Shown one piece after another: positions 62,700 to 64,000 of a stretch of 64,000 nucleotides of DNA. Positions within the stretch are counted from its first letter, which is position 1. Every line of letters starts with the position of its first letter. The position numbers and the translations under genes were made by a program. The stretch lies in contig QBZY01000001.1 of assembly GCA_003282155.1 (NCBI GenBank), positions 108,312 to 172,311 of the forward strand, read 5' to 3'. The notes beneath the pieces were generated by a model, which was not told where the DNA came from, searched no databases, and was given only the letters and a program-made list of their open reading frames with translations. The stretch is from Pelagibacteraceae bacterium AG-337-I02. Lineage in GTDB: Bacteria > Pseudomonadota > Alphaproteobacteria > HIMB59 > GCA-002718135.

Positions 62700-62766
62700 A
62701 TTTTTTTGTAATTATAAAATATACAAAAATAAATTAAATAAAAACCTTATTCTTATGAAAGATATT

Positions 62767-63936
62767 CTAAATATTTTTATTATTATTTTTAAATAACAGA
62801 CCATGTTCTCTTACAAAATTTTTATTTATAGTAGAAGATTGCCTTATAGATTTTGTTTTTTCTTCTTCAAATTTGAAATCAAATTTCTTGAAAGTTTCTA
62901 TCCAATAGTTTTGATCTTGAGTATTAACATGGTGGTATCCACCTTTTCCTAAAGGTGCAAAAGTACAAAAAACATATCTACATTTTTTAAAAGTATCAAA
63001 ATAATTATTAGTATATATTTTTTCTACGTGTTCCAGGAATTCTACACACCAACATAAATCAAAATTTAATTTTATCTTGAGAGGACCGCTTGTATAGTCA
63101 TGTAAATAAAAATTATTACCAATTTCTCTTATTATTGAGTCATCTCCATCGACCCCAACAGCTTTTATTCCAAGACTTTTGGAATATTTAACCATACCAC
63201 CTGGACCACATCCAACATCAATCATTGTTCTAACTTTTATTATCTCAAGTATTTTTTTATAAGCACCCTCATCCACCCATGTTTTGCTTGAATGTCCTGA
63301 TAGATGATGACCTAGTCTTACAGGGTCATAAAAATCATAATCAATTTTTTCTAGCTTATTAATTTTTAAATCAAATAAAATTGCCATATCAGTAAAATTA
63401 CTTAAAATCTGATTGTATAGATGATCCACAAACGACTGATTTCTTTTTTCAGTAGTTTGATAAAAAACTTTATCAACAAAATTATCCTTTATTTGTAATT
63501 TTTTACCATACCTATCTAAAAACGATATTTCTTCTAATCTAAAATTTTTATTTACATTGATAAAATTGAATAGGTTTGGATTGAAATTCAAGTAACTATA
63601 ATTAATAAAACCTAGAAATGGTAATATATTAACAAACTGAGTTTCTAATTTAGAAATTTTCAATATTTGATTATAAAAACTTAATTGATTTATAAAAATA
63701 CTTGAAAAAAAAATATTAATTATGATGTCATAATCATTTTTTAATTGAAAAAAAGTTTCAGTTTTTTCGACAATATTAATATTTTTCCTATTTTCTAAAC
63801 TATCTATATAATTGATTATTATTGAATTTTGATTCGTAGGATTATAAGAAAAATATGAATCATTTAAAACTAGTATTTTTTTGTTATCTTCCTTCGTTAG
63901 ATATTCCTCTATATTTTTGAAAAAGCCTACATGCAT
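62767..63936 (-). CDS. SAM-dependent methyltransferase with uncharacterised N-terminal domain
   Basis: 389 residues. The C-terminal about 230-350 is a class I methyltransferase: TMIDVGCGPGGMVKYSKSLG (about 236-255) binds SAM, followed by GVDGDDSIIREIG and LCWCVEFLEHVEKIY (the post-II motif). The N-terminal about 1-200 is Asn/Ile/Phe-rich alpha/beta sequence that I do not recognise; it may be a second, degenerate domain. It is probably cotranscribed with the TylF-like gene and part of a surface-polysaccharide or metabolite modification cluster that continues past the window. Confidence 0.75.
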   Translation of the reverse strand: MHVGFFKNIEEYLTKEDNKKILVLNDSYFSYNPTNQNSIIINYIDSLENRKNINIVEKTETFFQLKNDYDIIINIFFSSIFINQLSFYNQILKISKLETQFVNILPFLGFINYSYLNFNPNLFNFINVNKNFRLEEISFLDRYGKKLQIKDNFVDKVFYQTTEKRNQSFVDHLYNQILSNFTDMAILFDLKINKLEKIDYDFYDPVRLGHHLSGHSSKTWVDEGAYKKILEIIKVRTMIDVGCGPGGMVKYSKSLGIKAVGVDGDDSIIREIGNNFYLHDYTSGPLKIKLNFDLCWCVEFLEHVEKIYTNNYFDTFKKCRYVFCTFAPLGKGGYHHVNTQDQNYWIETFKKFDFKFEEEKTKSIRQSSTINKNFVREHGLLFKNNNKNI

Positions 63937-64000
63937 ATTTTAAAAATTTTTGTTGATAATACTAATGCCATTCAAAAAACCAGGAATTATATAAACTTTC

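Overview
The window is AT-rich, gene-dense DNA with short spacers and many overlapping genes. It looks like a streamlined marine alphaproteobacterium (Pelagibacterales- or HIMB59/AEGEAN-169-like). The basis is the Tim44-like protein gene, the alphaproteobacterial gene order around the replication origin (maf-aroE-coaE-dnaQ on one side, rho-mnmE-mnmG-rsmG-parA-parB-holA-lptE-leuS on the other), and a carotenoid/retinal pathway typical of proteorhodopsin-bearing plankton. The placement is inferred from gene content; no database was searched.

Layout. 1-4.3 kb: BMP-type nucleoside ABC transporter (permease cut by the window edge, double ATPase, periplasmic binding protein) followed by upp. 4.3-9.8 kb: a Lys/Glu-rich lipoprotein, pyruvate carboxylase, a DUF2244 protein and a sulfotransferase. 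9.8-15.8 kb: heat-shock operon hrcA-grpE-dnaK-dnaJ followed by dapB, with a good sigma-32-like promoter before dnaK. 15.8-19.8 kb: rph-rdgB, then lpoA divergent from rsmI and a BON lipoprotein. 19.8-23.7 kb: hisB-hisH-(GNAT)-hisA-hisF-hisE-hinT. 23.7-29 kb: hslVU, a double-PAP2 phosphatase, a GT39 glycosyltransferase and a DUF3108 protein. 29-33.2 kb: maf-aroE-coaE-dnaQ-Tim44-lysozyme-Smr, all leftward. 33.2-33.7 kb: gene-free, extremely AT-rich candidate chromosome origin with 12 TTA repeats and palindromes. 33.7-40.4 kb: rho, mnmE, mnmG, rsmG, parA, parB, all rightward, with two perfect parS sites. 40.4-53.4 kb: holA, lptE, leuS, DUF3576, a porin with its terminator, a YggS protein, a degenerate response regulator, lolA, ftsK, a UbiH-like monooxygenase, a LON-domain protein, a thioredoxin and a ProX-like editing protein. 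53.5-57.7 kb: crtI-crtB-crtY-blh, making retinal from geranylgeranyl diphosphate.

57.8-64 kb is an accessory hot spot that starts at an intact tRNA-Gly(GCC). The last 57 bp of that tRNA region are repeated perfectly 832 bp downstream, and a decayed third copy lies about 2 kb further on. A 5' half of a tRNA-Ser and a decayed full-length tRNA-Ser also lie here. Between these scars sit single-gene or three-gene cargoes: an HNH protein; a flavodoxin-fold reductase, an IsdG-like haem monooxygenase and an alternative oxidase; and a sulfotransferase. Methyltransferases follow. No integrase is present. Four pairs of about 7-bp direct repeats with an 11-bp period flank the cargoes and look like recombinase arm sites. 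I judge this array of small, integrase-less, tRNA-anchored elements to be the most novel part of the window.
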